A stretch of 7,470 bases of DNA from Candidatus Omnitrophota bacterium (GCA_024543015.1 JAMXCY010000044.1:1-7470); one strand, 5' to 3'. Shown: positions 1 through 7,104, counted from the first letter of the stretch. The notes: generated from the letters alone by a model not told the origin. A program made the numbers and translations.

Positions 1-1
1 C

Positions 2-163
2 TTTCTAACTGCTAATCACATAGCAGCGATCTTAACTTTTATTCTAGCCTTTCTGGTAGCCCGCTCAAGATTAAGCGGGGGGGTGCATACTTTCCGGGAG
101 GTAGTGGCAGGCAGTATCTTGGGAACCTTAGTCCCGATTTTCATATTTCAAACATTGGGGTGA
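2..163 (+). CDS. C-terminal fragment of a PAP2-type membrane phosphatase (partial, 5' end outside window)
   Basis: An open frame runs in from the left edge and stops at TGA 161-163, leaving 53 residues of a very hydrophobic protein. It shows one membrane helix, then the pattern S-R-x5-H-x3-E (SRLSGGVHTFRE, about 70-105), then a second helix beginning VVAGSILG. This matches the third signature of the PAP2 family, SRx5Hx3D followed by a small-residue helix, with Glu where most members have Asp. From memory, Glu is usual in the subfamily that is found beside or fused to DgkA-type undecaprenol/diacylglycerol kinases, so the gene may be a lipid-phosphate phosphatase or the tail of a DgkA-PAP2 fusion. 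The earlier PAP2 signatures (KxxxxxxRP and PSGH) would lie outside the window, so activity cannot be judged. The frame ends 5 nt before the preferred start of the next gene. The assignment rests on one motif. Confidence 0.6.
   Translation, partial: FLTANHIAAILTFILAFLVARSRLSGGVHTFREVVAGSILGTLVPIFIFQTLG
157..163 (+). promoter_or_regulatory. Ribosome binding site for the DUF502 gene
   Basis: GGGGTGA, followed by T, differs by one base from GAGGTGAT, the part of the ideal Shine-Dalgarno sequence it aligns with. It lies 5 nt before ATG 169. It overlaps the TGA stop of the PAP2 gene. A GTG at 160 in the same frame would give a 4-nt GTGA overlap but sits inside this site and has no SD of its own, so ATG 169 is preferred. 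Confidence 0.55.
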
Positions 164-168
164 TAAAA

Positions 169-795
169 ATGTTTAATCGGATAAAAAATAATTTTCTTAC
201 CGGCCTTGTGGTGATTCTTCCCGTTCTTTTGACCATAGCCATCTTTGCGTTTCTGGCAAAAAAAGTTAATGAAAATATTTTAAACCCAATGATTAAAATG
301 GTTGGACTTGATTTTTACAATTCCTATTGGGTATATCTAGCTAAAAGCGCCAGCTTTGTGATCGTCGTTTCACTCGTAGTCCTGGTAGGGTTGGCCACGA
401 GATTACTCTTATTGCGCAAATTCTTTGGCTTTTGGGAAAGATTGCTCTCAAGAATGCCGATGATCGGCAAGATTTATATCACGATTAAAGAGATCAGCCA
501 GGCATTTTTAGGGCAGGGAAAACATGTATTCGAGAAGGTAGTCCTGGTTGAATATCCGCGCAAAGGCATTTATTCTCTGGGTTTTTTGACTACAAAAGGA
601 TGCAAGGAGATACAAGAAAAAACAGAAATAGATATAGTCTACGTTTTCTTACCCACCGCCCCGAACCCGACAAATGGTTTCTTTCTGATAATCCCTATGA
701 GGGAAATTATCCCGCTTGAGATGTCCGTAGCCGACGGTTTTAAGCTCGTGGTTTCCGGAGGGACTTTCTCACCACCAAATAAAAATAGTGCATAA
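169..795 (+). CDS. DUF502 / COV-like integral membrane protein
   Basis: This is a 208-residue protein with two membrane helices, about residues 9-30 and 61-82, and a C-terminal domain of about 120 residues. Family landmarks are the N-terminal FLTGLVVILPVLLT, the stretch MPMIGKIYITIKEI (96-109), the signature LPTAPNPTNG (161-170) and the closing VVSGG (194-198). Together these place it securely in the DUF502 family, which is widespread in bacteria and has plant relatives of the COV (continuous vascular ring) type. The biochemical function of the bacterial family is not known to me. Length is normal for the family. The start at ATG 169 is chosen over GTG 160 because it has an SD-like site at good spacing and gives the usual short charged N-terminus. 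The stop lies 5 nt before recO, so the two are probably co-translated. Nothing specifically ties it to recombination. Confidence 0.9.
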   Translation: MFNRIKNNFLTGLVVILPVLLTIAIFAFLAKKVNENILNPMIKMVGLDFYNSYWVYLAKSASFVIVVSLVVLVGLATRLLLLRKFFGFWERLLSRMPMIGKIYITIKEISQAFLGQGKHVFEKVVLVEYPRKGIYSLGFLTTKGCKEIQEKTEIDIVYVFLPTAPNPTNGFFLIIPMREIIPLEMSVADGFKLVVSGGTFSPPNKNSA

Positions 796-800
796 TTTTC

Positions 801-1538
801 ATGGCTATCCAAAAGAGTGAAGCGATTATTTTAAAAACTCACGGCTTTCGAGAAACTAGTCTAATAGTTAACTTCTTTACGCAAGATTTCGGTAAGATTA
901 ACGGACTGATCAAAGGCATCAGGACCCAGCCGCAAAGATATGGCGGGATGCCCCTTGTCTTTTCTCGGAACCTGCTCGTCTTTTACGACACACCCAAAAG
1001 GGACTTGAATTTAGTTACTCAATGCGATGCTCAAGATCAGTTCCCGGCTATCCGCGCAGATTTAGAAAAGAGCAATTATGCCAAATATTTCATTGAACTT
1101 CTAGACGCTGTAACTTTTGCACACGATAAAAATGAGAAGCTCTTTGAATTAGCCATACTTGCCTTAAAGGCTCTTTGTGGGAATTTCCAAAGTCAACAGA
1201 TTGCCAGGATATTTGAAATTAGACTCTTAAACCTCTCTGGTTTTAAACCTCGCCTGGATGCCTGCGTTCATTGTCAAAAAGAAATTACCGGGCAAGAAAA
1301 GTTTAGCTCCTCTTTAGGCGGCATACTTTGCTTGCGATGTTTGGGGCAAGACAAAAATGCTAAAGCTGTACTGAAAGGTACTCTGGCTTCTATTGAATAT
1401 ATTGAAAATTCGATCTGGAAAAAAGCGCTATACCTTAAAATAAATCGCAACATAGCCTCTGAGTTGGCGAACATTTTGAGCAGTTTTTTGGACATCCATT
1501 TAGATAAAGAAATCAAATCCCGAAAATTCTTGATTTAG
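801..1538 (+). CDS. recO: DNA repair protein RecO
   Basis: RecO works with RecF and RecR in the RecFOR pathway: it binds SSB-coated single-stranded DNA, helps load RecA, and anneals complementary strands. The 245-residue protein has the expected layout. An N-terminal OB fold (about 1-80) opens with the typical SEAIILKTHGFRETSLIV pattern. A helical C-terminal domain holds FEIRLLNLSGFKPRLDAC, and a four-cysteine zinc site follows (C155-x2-C158 and C177-x2-C180), as in RecO forms that keep the zinc finger. Length is normal. ATG 801 begins at the conserved N-terminus, 5 nt after the upstream stop. No SD sequence is visible at useful distance (the nearest purine run, GGAGGG at 757-762, is about 40 nt away), so translation probably depends on coupling to the DUF502 gene. 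Confidence 0.93.
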   Translation: MAIQKSEAIILKTHGFRETSLIVNFFTQDFGKINGLIKGIRTQPQRYGGMPLVFSRNLLVFYDTPKRDLNLVTQCDAQDQFPAIRADLEKSNYAKYFIELLDAVTFAHDKNEKLFELAILALKALCGNFQSQQIARIFEIRLLNLSGFKPRLDACVHCQKEITGQEKFSSSLGGILCLRCLGQDKNAKAVLKGTLASIEYIENSIWKKALYLKINRNIASELANILSSFLDIHLDKEIKSRKFLI

Positions 1539-1567
1539 AAGTAAAATTATGATAGCCTAAACAAACT

Positions 1568-2875
1568 ATGAAACTATCAATGGAAAAAATTGTTTCTTTG
1601 TGTAAACGCCGGGGGTTTATCTTTCCCAGCAGCGAAATCTATGGAGGCCTGGCCTCAACCTGGGATTACGGACCTCTGGGCGTTGAGCTTAAAGGCAATG
1701 TTAAAGCGGCCTGGTGGCAAAGCACGGTTTACGAGCGAGAAGATATCGAAGGCCTGGATGCGGCCATCTTAATGCATCCAAAAACCTGGTCTGCCTCTGG
1801 ACATATAAAAAACTTCTTTGATCTGATGGTAGATTGCAAAGATTGCCAGAAAAGGTTTAAATCCCAGGCCAAGTGCCCATCTTGCGGCAGCTCTTCTTTG
1901 ACTAAAGAGCGGCCCTTTAACCTGATGTTTAAAACCTTTCTTGGGCCCGTAGAAGATAGCGGTTCCGGAGTTTATCTTCGTCCGGAAACCGCTCAGGGAA
2001 TCTTTGTAAACTTTAGCAACGTCCTCAATTCCTCTCATAGAAAGTTGCCCTTTGGGATTGCTCAAATAGGCAAGGCCTTCCGCAACGAGGTCACCACCGG
2101 AAATTTTACCTTCCGCAGTCGAGAATTCGAACAGATGGAAATTGAATTTTTTGTCCCTCCAAATGAGGCAGAGAAATGGTATAAGTACTGGGTCAAAGAA
2201 AGGTTAAGTTGGTATACAAAGCTGGGAATCAACTCTAAAAATCTAAGGGTAAGAGAGCATGAGCAAGACGAGTTAGCCCACTATGCAAAAGCCTGTGCCG
2301 ACATCGAGTATAAGTTTCCTTTTGGCTGGTCGGAATTAGAAGGTATTGCCAACCGCACAGATTTTGATTTAAAGCAGCACTCGGAGTTTAGTCAGAAAGA
2401 TTTAGCTTATTTCAACGAAGAGACTAAGACAAAAGTCCTCCCCTTTATCATTGAACCCTCCGGAGGAATAGACAGGACAGTGCTGGCCTTTTTAGTAGAT
2501 GCTTATCGGGAAGAACAGGTCCGGGAAAGGAAAAGAGTGGTCTTAGGATTAAGCAGGCGCCTTGCGCCGATAAAGGTAGCGGTATTACCGCTATTAAGAA
2601 ATAGAGGAGAAATCGTTAGGTTTGCTAAATCTATCGCTGGAGATTTGCGAAAACATTTTTCTGGTTGCGGGAAAAAGGTTGTCTATGACGACACCGCCGG
2701 GATTGGCCGGCTTTACCGCCGGCAAGATGAAATCGGTACAATCTTTTGCGTAACCGTAGACGTAGACTCATTAGAGGATAAAAAAGTTACCGTAAGAGAA
2801 CGGGACTCAATGGAGCAGGTACGTGTTTCTACAGAAGGCTTAAGGTCATACCTAGAAGCAGAACTGCAAAAATAG
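1568..2875 (+). CDS. glyQS: Glycine--tRNA ligase, homodimeric (alpha2) class II type
   Basis: This cytoplasmic enzyme charges tRNA-Gly with glycine using ATP. The 435-residue chain is the single-subunit alpha2 form, not the GlyQ/GlyS alpha2-beta2 form. Visible landmarks are FIFPSSEIYGG (18-27), a zinc ribbon (C90-x2-C93, C103-x2-C106), RPETAQG (138-144), class II motif 2 (FRNE at 171-174 continuing to FRSREFEQME at 182-191), motif 3 (EPSGGIDR, 296-303), and a C-terminal anticodon-binding domain from about 333 with YRRQDEIGT (383-391) and VTVRERDSMEQVRV (407-420). It is shorter than the roughly 500-residue Thermus-type enzyme, partly because only 9 residues separate the two CxxC pairs. No good SD precedes ATG 1568; ATG 1580 (residue 5) is an equally possible start. 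The gene lies 29 nt after recO and 17 nt before ppdK. Some annotators use the symbol glyS. Confidence 0.95.
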   Translation: MKLSMEKIVSLCKRRGFIFPSSEIYGGLASTWDYGPLGVELKGNVKAAWWQSTVYEREDIEGLDAAILMHPKTWSASGHIKNFFDLMVDCKDCQKRFKSQAKCPSCGSSSLTKERPFNLMFKTFLGPVEDSGSGVYLRPETAQGIFVNFSNVLNSSHRKLPFGIAQIGKAFRNEVTTGNFTFRSREFEQMEIEFFVPPNEAEKWYKYWVKERLSWYTKLGINSKNLRVREHEQDELAHYAKACADIEYKFPFGWSELEGIANRTDFDLKQHSEFSQKDLAYFNEETKTKVLPFIIEPSGGIDRTVLAFLVDAYREEQVRERKRVVLGLSRRLAPIKVAVLPLLRNRGEIVRFAKSIAGDLRKHFSGCGKKVVYDDTAGIGRLYRRQDEIGTIFCVTVDVDSLEDKKVTVRERDSMEQVRVSTEGLRSYLEAELQK

Positions 2876-2882
2876 AAGGGAG
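2876..2882 (+). promoter_or_regulatory. Ribosome binding site for ppdK
   Basis: AAGGGAG directly follows the TAG stop of the GlyRS gene and ends 10 nt before ATG 2893. It is among the clearest SD sequences in the block. It supports ATG 2893 over the in-frame ATG 2944, which has no SD and would remove the Lys-rich N-terminus. Confidence 0.6.
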
Positions 2883-2892
2883 TAGAACAAAG

Positions 2893-5667
2893 ATGGCAGT
2901 GACAGCAAAGAAAAAGACAAAGAATCTGAAAGCAGCAAAAAAGATGGTGTATTTCTTTGGCGGGGGCTGCGCAGATGGTCAGGCGGCAATGAAGAATCTC
3001 CTGGGCGGAAAAGGCGCCAATTTAGCAGAAATGTCTAATCTCGGAATTCCGGTTCCTCCTGGATTTACTATTTCTACTGAAGTCTGCACAAGTTTCTACG
3101 CTAACAAAAGAAAATTTACCCAAGGCCTTAAAGACAAACTCAAGAAGAATCTAGCAAAAGTAGAGAAAGTTATGGGGGCAAAATTCGGAGATAAAAGAAA
3201 CCCGCTTTTGGTCTCAGTGCGCTCCGGGGCGCGCATATCGATGCCCGGGATGATGGATACGGTATTAAACCTGGGCCTAAACGACGAAACAATGACCGGG
3301 CTTATTTCGCAAATAAAAAACGAAAGAACCGCCTACGACAGCTATCGCCGTTTTATCATGATGTACTCCAATGTAGTCTTAGAGATTGATAAGGATCATT
3401 TCGAACATCTCCTGGAAGAGAAGAAGAAAGAAAAAGGAGTAAAGTTAGATACCGAATTAAGCGCTCAAGACCTAAAAGACTTAATTCCTGAATATAAGAC
3501 TATGGTCAAGAAAAAAACAGGTAAGCCTTTTCCCCAAGATCCTCAACAGCAGCTCTGGGGAGCAATCGGAGCTGTGTTTAATTCCTGGGGTAATAAACGG
3601 GCAATTACTTATCGTAAGCTAAATAAGATTCCTGAGGAGTGGGGAACAGCTGTAAACATACAAGCAATGGTCTTTGGCAACATGGGAGACGATAGCGCCA
3701 CAGGAGTAGCTTTTACTCGCGATCCGGCAACAGGAGAAAATCTCTTCTACGGAGAATATCTGGTTAATGCCCAAGGAGAAGACGTCGTAGCCGGGGTAAG
3801 GACACCGCACCCCTTAAACCAAATTCAGAAAAAAACAAAGAAGATAAATTTAAGCTCTTTAGAGGAAAAGATGCCCAAGATCTATAAAGAACTGGAGGGC
3901 ATCCGTAAAAGGTTAGAGAAACATTATCGCGATATGCAGGATATCGAGTTTACTATCCAAAAAGGGAAGCTCTGGATGTTGCAAACCAGGACCGGTAAAA
4001 GAACCGCCCTGGCCTCTATCCGTATTGCTGTAGAAATGGCTCAAAGCGGATTGATCAGCAAAGAAGAAGCGCTATCCCGGGTTGAACCAGATCAACTAGA
4101 CCAGATTTTACATCGAATGTTTGACCCACAGGCAAAGAAAGAAGTAGTTGCTAAAGGCTTACCGGCATCTCCCGGAGCGGCCAGCGGGAAAGTAGTCTTT
4201 AACGCAGATGAGGCAGAGAAAGAGGCAAAGAAAGGCGAAAAAGTAGTTCTGGTGCGCCGGGAAACCTCCCCCGAAGACATCCACGGCATGATTGCTGCCG
4301 AGGGTATCTTAACAGCACGCGGAGGAATGACCTCACACGCGGCCGTAGTAGCCAGAGGAATGGGCAAATGCTGTGTGGCCGGATGCGAGGTAATTAAAGT
4401 TAATTACGGTAAAGGACAATTTTCCGTTAACGGTAAAGTCGTTAAAAGGGGAGACCGGATATCTATTGACGGGACAAGTGGAGAAGTAATGCTGGGAGAA
4501 GTTCCTACGGTAGATTCTGAAATTACCCAGGTAGTCAAAGGGACTCTTGCGGCCAATAAATCCGCTGTTTACAAAATCTACAATCGGTTAATGCAATGGG
4601 CAAAAGCTGTAAAACGCTTAGGCGTCAGGGCTAATGCGGATACACCGGGTGACGCTCAAGTCGCTCGCGCTTTTGGGGCAACAGGCATCGGACTTTGCCG
4701 AACCGAGCATATGTTCTTTGGAGAACAGAGGCTGCCCGTTGTAAGGGCAATGATTTTAGCTGACTCCGAAGCCGAACGAAAAAAAGCCCTGGATAAACTT
4801 TTGCCTTTCCAGCGCGCTGATTTCAAAGGTATCCTCAAGGTCATGGACGGACTACCGGTAATTATTCGCCTGCTCGATCCGCCGCTACATGAGTTTTTAC
4901 CCAAACACGAAGAGGTATCCAGGAAAATCGCTAAGCTAAAAGATAAAGGCGGCGATAAAAAGGAAATCGCTAAATTAGAAAAAGTGCTGGCTAAAGTAAC
5001 CGCACTTCATGAAACCAACCCAATGCTCGGACACCGCGGATGCCGCCTGGGAATAACCTTTCCTGAAATCAACCGGATGCAAGCCCGGGCTATTTTTGAA
5101 GCTGCCTGCGAGTTAATTAAAGAGGGGAACAAGCCCTTTCCTGAAGTGATGATTCCCCTGGTCAGCCATGTTAACGAAGTAAAACTAGCTAAAAAAGATA
5201 TTCAAGATGTGGCTGAAGAGGTAATGAAGGAAAAGAAGGTGCGAATAAAATATATGGTGGGTACGATGATTGAGCTTCCCCGCGCGGCCTTAACCGCCGA
5301 CGAAATTGCTAAAGAGACGGAATTTTTCTCCTATGGCACTAACGATTTAACTCAGACCACTTTTGGTTTTAGCCGGGATGACATCGAAGGAAAGTTCTTG
5401 CCAGTTTATATCGACAAGAAGATTTTAGCCAATAACCCTTTTGCTGTTTTAGACCGGGAGGGTGTAGGAGAATTGGTACGTATAGGAATAGAAAAGGGAA
5501 GAAGCACCAAAGCAAACTTGGAGGTGGGCATTTGCGGTGAACACGGCGGTGAACCCTCCAGTGTAGAATTTTGCCACTCATTAAAAATGGACTATGTAAG
5601 CTGTTCACCTTATCGAGTGCCAATTGCCATACTTTCTGCGGCCCAAGCCGCCATTAACGAGAGGTAG
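2893..5667 (+). CDS. ppdK: Pyruvate, phosphate dikinase
   Basis: PPDK interconverts pyruvate + ATP + Pi and PEP + AMP + PPi, serving PPi-linked glycolysis or gluconeogenesis. The 924 residues hold all three domains. The ATP-grasp domain shows GGKGANLAEM (38-47), SVRSGARISMPGMMDTV (108-124) and DIEFTIQKGKLWMLQTR (350-366). The phosphohistidine domain has GGMTSHAAVVARG, with the carrier histidine at 482. The PEP/pyruvate TIM barrel has GIGLCRTEHMFF (598-609), NPMLGHRGCRLG (709-720), GTNDLTQTTFGFSRDD (815-830) and the catalytic Cys881 in GICGEHGG. Thr480, two residues before His482, is the position that PPDK regulatory proteins phosphorylate in other species. The chain is somewhat longer than the roughly 875-residue clostridial enzyme, through a Lys-rich N-terminal extension (about 1-17) and a charged Lys-rich insertion near 672-705. 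The stop TAG is followed with no gap by the sigma gene in the same frame. Confidence 0.97.
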   Translation: MAVTAKKKTKNLKAAKKMVYFFGGGCADGQAAMKNLLGGKGANLAEMSNLGIPVPPGFTISTEVCTSFYANKRKFTQGLKDKLKKNLAKVEKVMGAKFGDKRNPLLVSVRSGARISMPGMMDTVLNLGLNDETMTGLISQIKNERTAYDSYRRFIMMYSNVVLEIDKDHFEHLLEEKKKEKGVKLDTELSAQDLKDLIPEYKTMVKKKTGKPFPQDPQQQLWGAIGAVFNSWGNKRAITYRKLNKIPEEWGTAVNIQAMVFGNMGDDSATGVAFTRDPATGENLFYGEYLVNAQGEDVVAGVRTPHPLNQIQKKTKKINLSSLEEKMPKIYKELEGIRKRLEKHYRDMQDIEFTIQKGKLWMLQTRTGKRTALASIRIAVEMAQSGLISKEEALSRVEPDQLDQILHRMFDPQAKKEVVAKGLPASPGAASGKVVFNADEAEKEAKKGEKVVLVRRETSPEDIHGMIAAEGILTARGGMTSHAAVVARGMGKCCVAGCEVIKVNYGKGQFSVNGKVVKRGDRISIDGTSGEVMLGEVPTVDSEITQVVKGTLAANKSAVYKIYNRLMQWAKAVKRLGVRANADTPGDAQVARAFGATGIGLCRTEHMFFGEQRLPVVRAMILADSEAERKKALDKLLPFQRADFKGILKVMDGLPVIIRLLDPPLHEFLPKHEEVSRKIAKLKDKGGDKKEIAKLEKVLAKVTALHETNPMLGHRGCRLGITFPEINRMQARAIFEAACELIKEGNKPFPEVMIPLVSHVNEVKLAKKDIQDVAEEVMKEKKVRIKYMVGTMIELPRAALTADEIAKETEFFSYGTNDLTQTTFGFSRDDIEGKFLPVYIDKKILANNPFAVLDREGVGELVRIGIEKGRSTKANLEVGICGEHGGEPSSVEFCHSLKMDYVSCSPYRVPIAILSAAQAAINER

Positions 5668-6492
5668 ATGGAAGCGATAAAAGCGTACTTAAATGAAATT
5701 AAGAAAGTACCTCTGTTAACAGCTGAAGAAGAGCTAGAGCTGGCACAAAAAGTCAAACAGGGCGATGTTGAAGCGCGGATGAAAATGATTAAAGCAAATT
5801 TACGCCTGGTGGTCAGCATTGCCAAAAAATATTCTCACTTTGGAGTGCCGCTTACAGATTTAATCGAAGAAGGAAACTTAGGGTTGATGAAAGCGGTAAG
5901 CATGTATAATCCCGAACAGCGTTTTAGATTCTCCACTTACGCTGCCTATTGGATCCGACAATACATTACCCGCGCTTTGGCCAATCAAGCTAAAACTGTA
6001 CGAGTTCCTGTATATATGGTTGAAGCTATTTCCAAGTGGAAAAGAACCGTTGAACGGCTTACACAAAAGATGGGACGTCGCCCCAGGCTTCAAGAAGTAG
6101 CTAAAGAAATGAAAACATCGATGAAAAAGATAAAGCAAATCAGCGGAATGATTACCAGGATGACATCTTTAGAAACTCCGGTAGGTAAAGACGGTACAGG
6201 TCAATTTGCTGATCTGCTCGCTGATGAATCTGGCCACTCAGCGCAAGATGAAGTAGCGCAGATTTTGCGTGAGGAAAGAGTGGATACGCTTCTGGGGACA
6301 ATGAGCTCAAGGGAAAGAGAAGTTTTAGTTTTAAGATACGGCCTGAAAAACACCACAACACACACCTTAAATGAAATAGCTCAGAAGTTCGGCATTACGC
6401 GGGAGCGGGTCAGACAGATTGAAAGCGCAGCCCTGCACAAATTGAAAGCCTATATTCGCACAAAAGAAAAAGAGGATTTTGGGCAGTATTAA
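5668..6492 (+). CDS. RNA polymerase sigma factor, RpoD/SigA family, lacking region 1.1
   Basis: A 274-residue sigma-70 protein that directs RNA polymerase to promoters. It begins directly with region 1.2 (residues 1-33, IKKVPLLTAEEELELA), so region 1.1 is absent and cannot be encoded upstream because the in-frame ppdK TAG abuts the ATG. Region 2 follows (about 36-118), with NLRLVVSIAKKY and YAAYWIRQYITRA. Region 3 lies at about 119-165, and region 4 at about 203-265 with the -35-reading helix GITRERVRQIE (242-252). The region 4 contacts known from E. coli (R584, E585, R588, Q589) are kept as R245, E246, R249 and Q250. In region 2.4, Gln98 and Thr101 match E. coli Q437 and T440, but Tyr94 replaces W433 and Tyr116 replaces H455. 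It may be the primary factor or an RpoS-like group 2 factor. The only SD-like bases (GAGG, 5661-5664) are 3 nt from the ATG, so coupling to ppdK translation is likely. Confidence 0.93.
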   Translation: MEAIKAYLNEIKKVPLLTAEEELELAQKVKQGDVEARMKMIKANLRLVVSIAKKYSHFGVPLTDLIEEGNLGLMKAVSMYNPEQRFRFSTYAAYWIRQYITRALANQAKTVRVPVYMVEAISKWKRTVERLTQKMGRRPRLQEVAKEMKTSMKKIKQISGMITRMTSLETPVGKDGTGQFADLLADESGHSAQDEVAQILREERVDTLLGTMSSREREVLVLRYGLKNTTTHTLNEIAQKFGITRERVRQIESAALHKLKAYIRTKEKEDFGQY

Positions 6493-7022
6493 TGAATAAA
6501 AAGAATATTGAAGAATTAAAAAATTCAATTAGAAACATACCCGATTTTCCGAAGAAGGGAATCTTGTTCAGAGATATCACTACTTTATTAAAAGACGGAC
6601 AAGGCTTTAAAGATGCCGTTGAACTTATTGCGGCGAAATATCAAGCTCAAAAAATAGACAAGGTGGCAGCGATAGAGGCGCGAGGCTTTATTTTTGGCGG
6701 GGCGATTGCCTATAAGTTAGGTAAGGGCTTTGTCCCGGTGAGAAAAAAGGGGAAGTTGCCGGCAGAGGTTTTTGAAATCACTTATTCGCTTGAATACGGC
6801 ACAGATACCCTCCAGGTTCACCGCGATGCAATCGGGCCCCAAGACAAAGTATTGATAATAGACGACCTTTTAGCTACCGGCGGCACAGCCAGGGCAGTCT
6901 GCCAGTTAATAGAAAATTCCGGCGCAAAAATTGCCGGGATTGAATTTTTAATTGAATTAACTGATTTAAAAGGTATAGAGAAGCTCGAAGGTTATCCTGT
7001 AAGCTCGGTAATAAAGTTTTAA
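6492..7022 (+). CDS. apt: Adenine phosphoribosyltransferase
   Basis: Apt is a cytoplasmic purine-salvage enzyme that converts adenine and PRPP into AMP and pyrophosphate. The 176-residue protein has normal length. The N-terminal hood shows IPDFPKKGILFRDIT (16-30), the adenine-side loop is IEARGFIFG (61-69), followed by PVRKKGKLP (82-90) and the flexible loop near EYGTDTLQVH (101-110). The PRPP-binding signature VLIIDDLLATGGTA spans 120-133. The start ATG 6492 overlaps the last base of the sigma-factor TAA (TAATG), so translation is probably coupled. The purine run AGAGGA (6471-6476) is 15 nt away and probably too far to act as an SD. The stop TAA lies 5 nt before a tRNA gene, with no terminator between, so the tRNA is probably processed from the same transcript. 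Confidence 0.95.
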   Translation: MNKKNIEELKNSIRNIPDFPKKGILFRDITTLLKDGQGFKDAVELIAAKYQAQKIDKVAAIEARGFIFGGAIAYKLGKGFVPVRKKGKLPAEVFEITYSLEYGTDTLQVHRDAIGPQDKVLIIDDLLATGGTARAVCQLIENSGAKIAGIEFLIELTDLKGIEKLEGYPVSSVIKF

Positions 7023-7027
7023 TCGTT

Positions 7028-7104
7028 GCCCCTGTAGCTCAGATGGATAGAGCGAGGGCGTCCTAAGCCTTGCGTCGGGGGTTCGACTCCTCCCAGGGGC
7101 GCCA
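7028..7104 (+). tRNA. tRNA-Arg, anticodon CCT (CCA encoded)
   Basis: A full cloverleaf can be folded by hand. The acceptor stem is GCCCCTG (7028-7034) with CAGGGGC (7094-7100), all 7 pairs Watson-Crick. The D stem is GCTC/GAGC with G18-G19 present in the loop. The anticodon stem is AGGGC/GCCTT (one G-T pair) around the loop GTCCTAA (7060-7066). The variable loop has 5 nt (GCGTC), and the T arm is GGGGG/CCTCC around TTCGACT. The discriminator is G7101, and CCA 7102-7104 is encoded. Anticodon CCT (7062-7064) reads the Arg codon AGG, which is used freely in the neighbouring genes. Position 32 is G rather than the usual pyrimidine. The gene starts 5 nt after the apt stop and is probably excised from that mRNA. 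Confidence 0.96.

Noticed and set aside
1274..1516. Minus-strand open frames opposite recO, GlyRS, ppdK and the sigma gene (for example 1274-1516, 1769-2065, 4092-4367, 5878-6138)
   Set aside because: Each lies opposite a conserved gene and has low-complexity or motif-free translation, as expected for shadow frames.
1548..1553. TATGAT upstream of the GlyRS gene as a possible -10 box
   Set aside because: No acceptable -35 lies 16-19 nt upstream (TTGATT at 1530-1535 is only 12 nt away), so an internal promoter is not supported, although a weak one cannot be excluded.
2706..2723. Perfect 6-bp inverted repeat GCCGGC with a 6-nt loop
   Set aside because: It lies inside the conserved GIGRLYRRQ coding stretch of GlyRS and has no T run after it, so it is not a terminator and is explained by codon choice.
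4406..4438. Direct repeat of ACGGTAAAG 24 nt apart
   Set aside because: Two short in-frame copies in ppdK encode similar Gly-Lys turns of the phosphohistidine domain; there are no further copies and no array.
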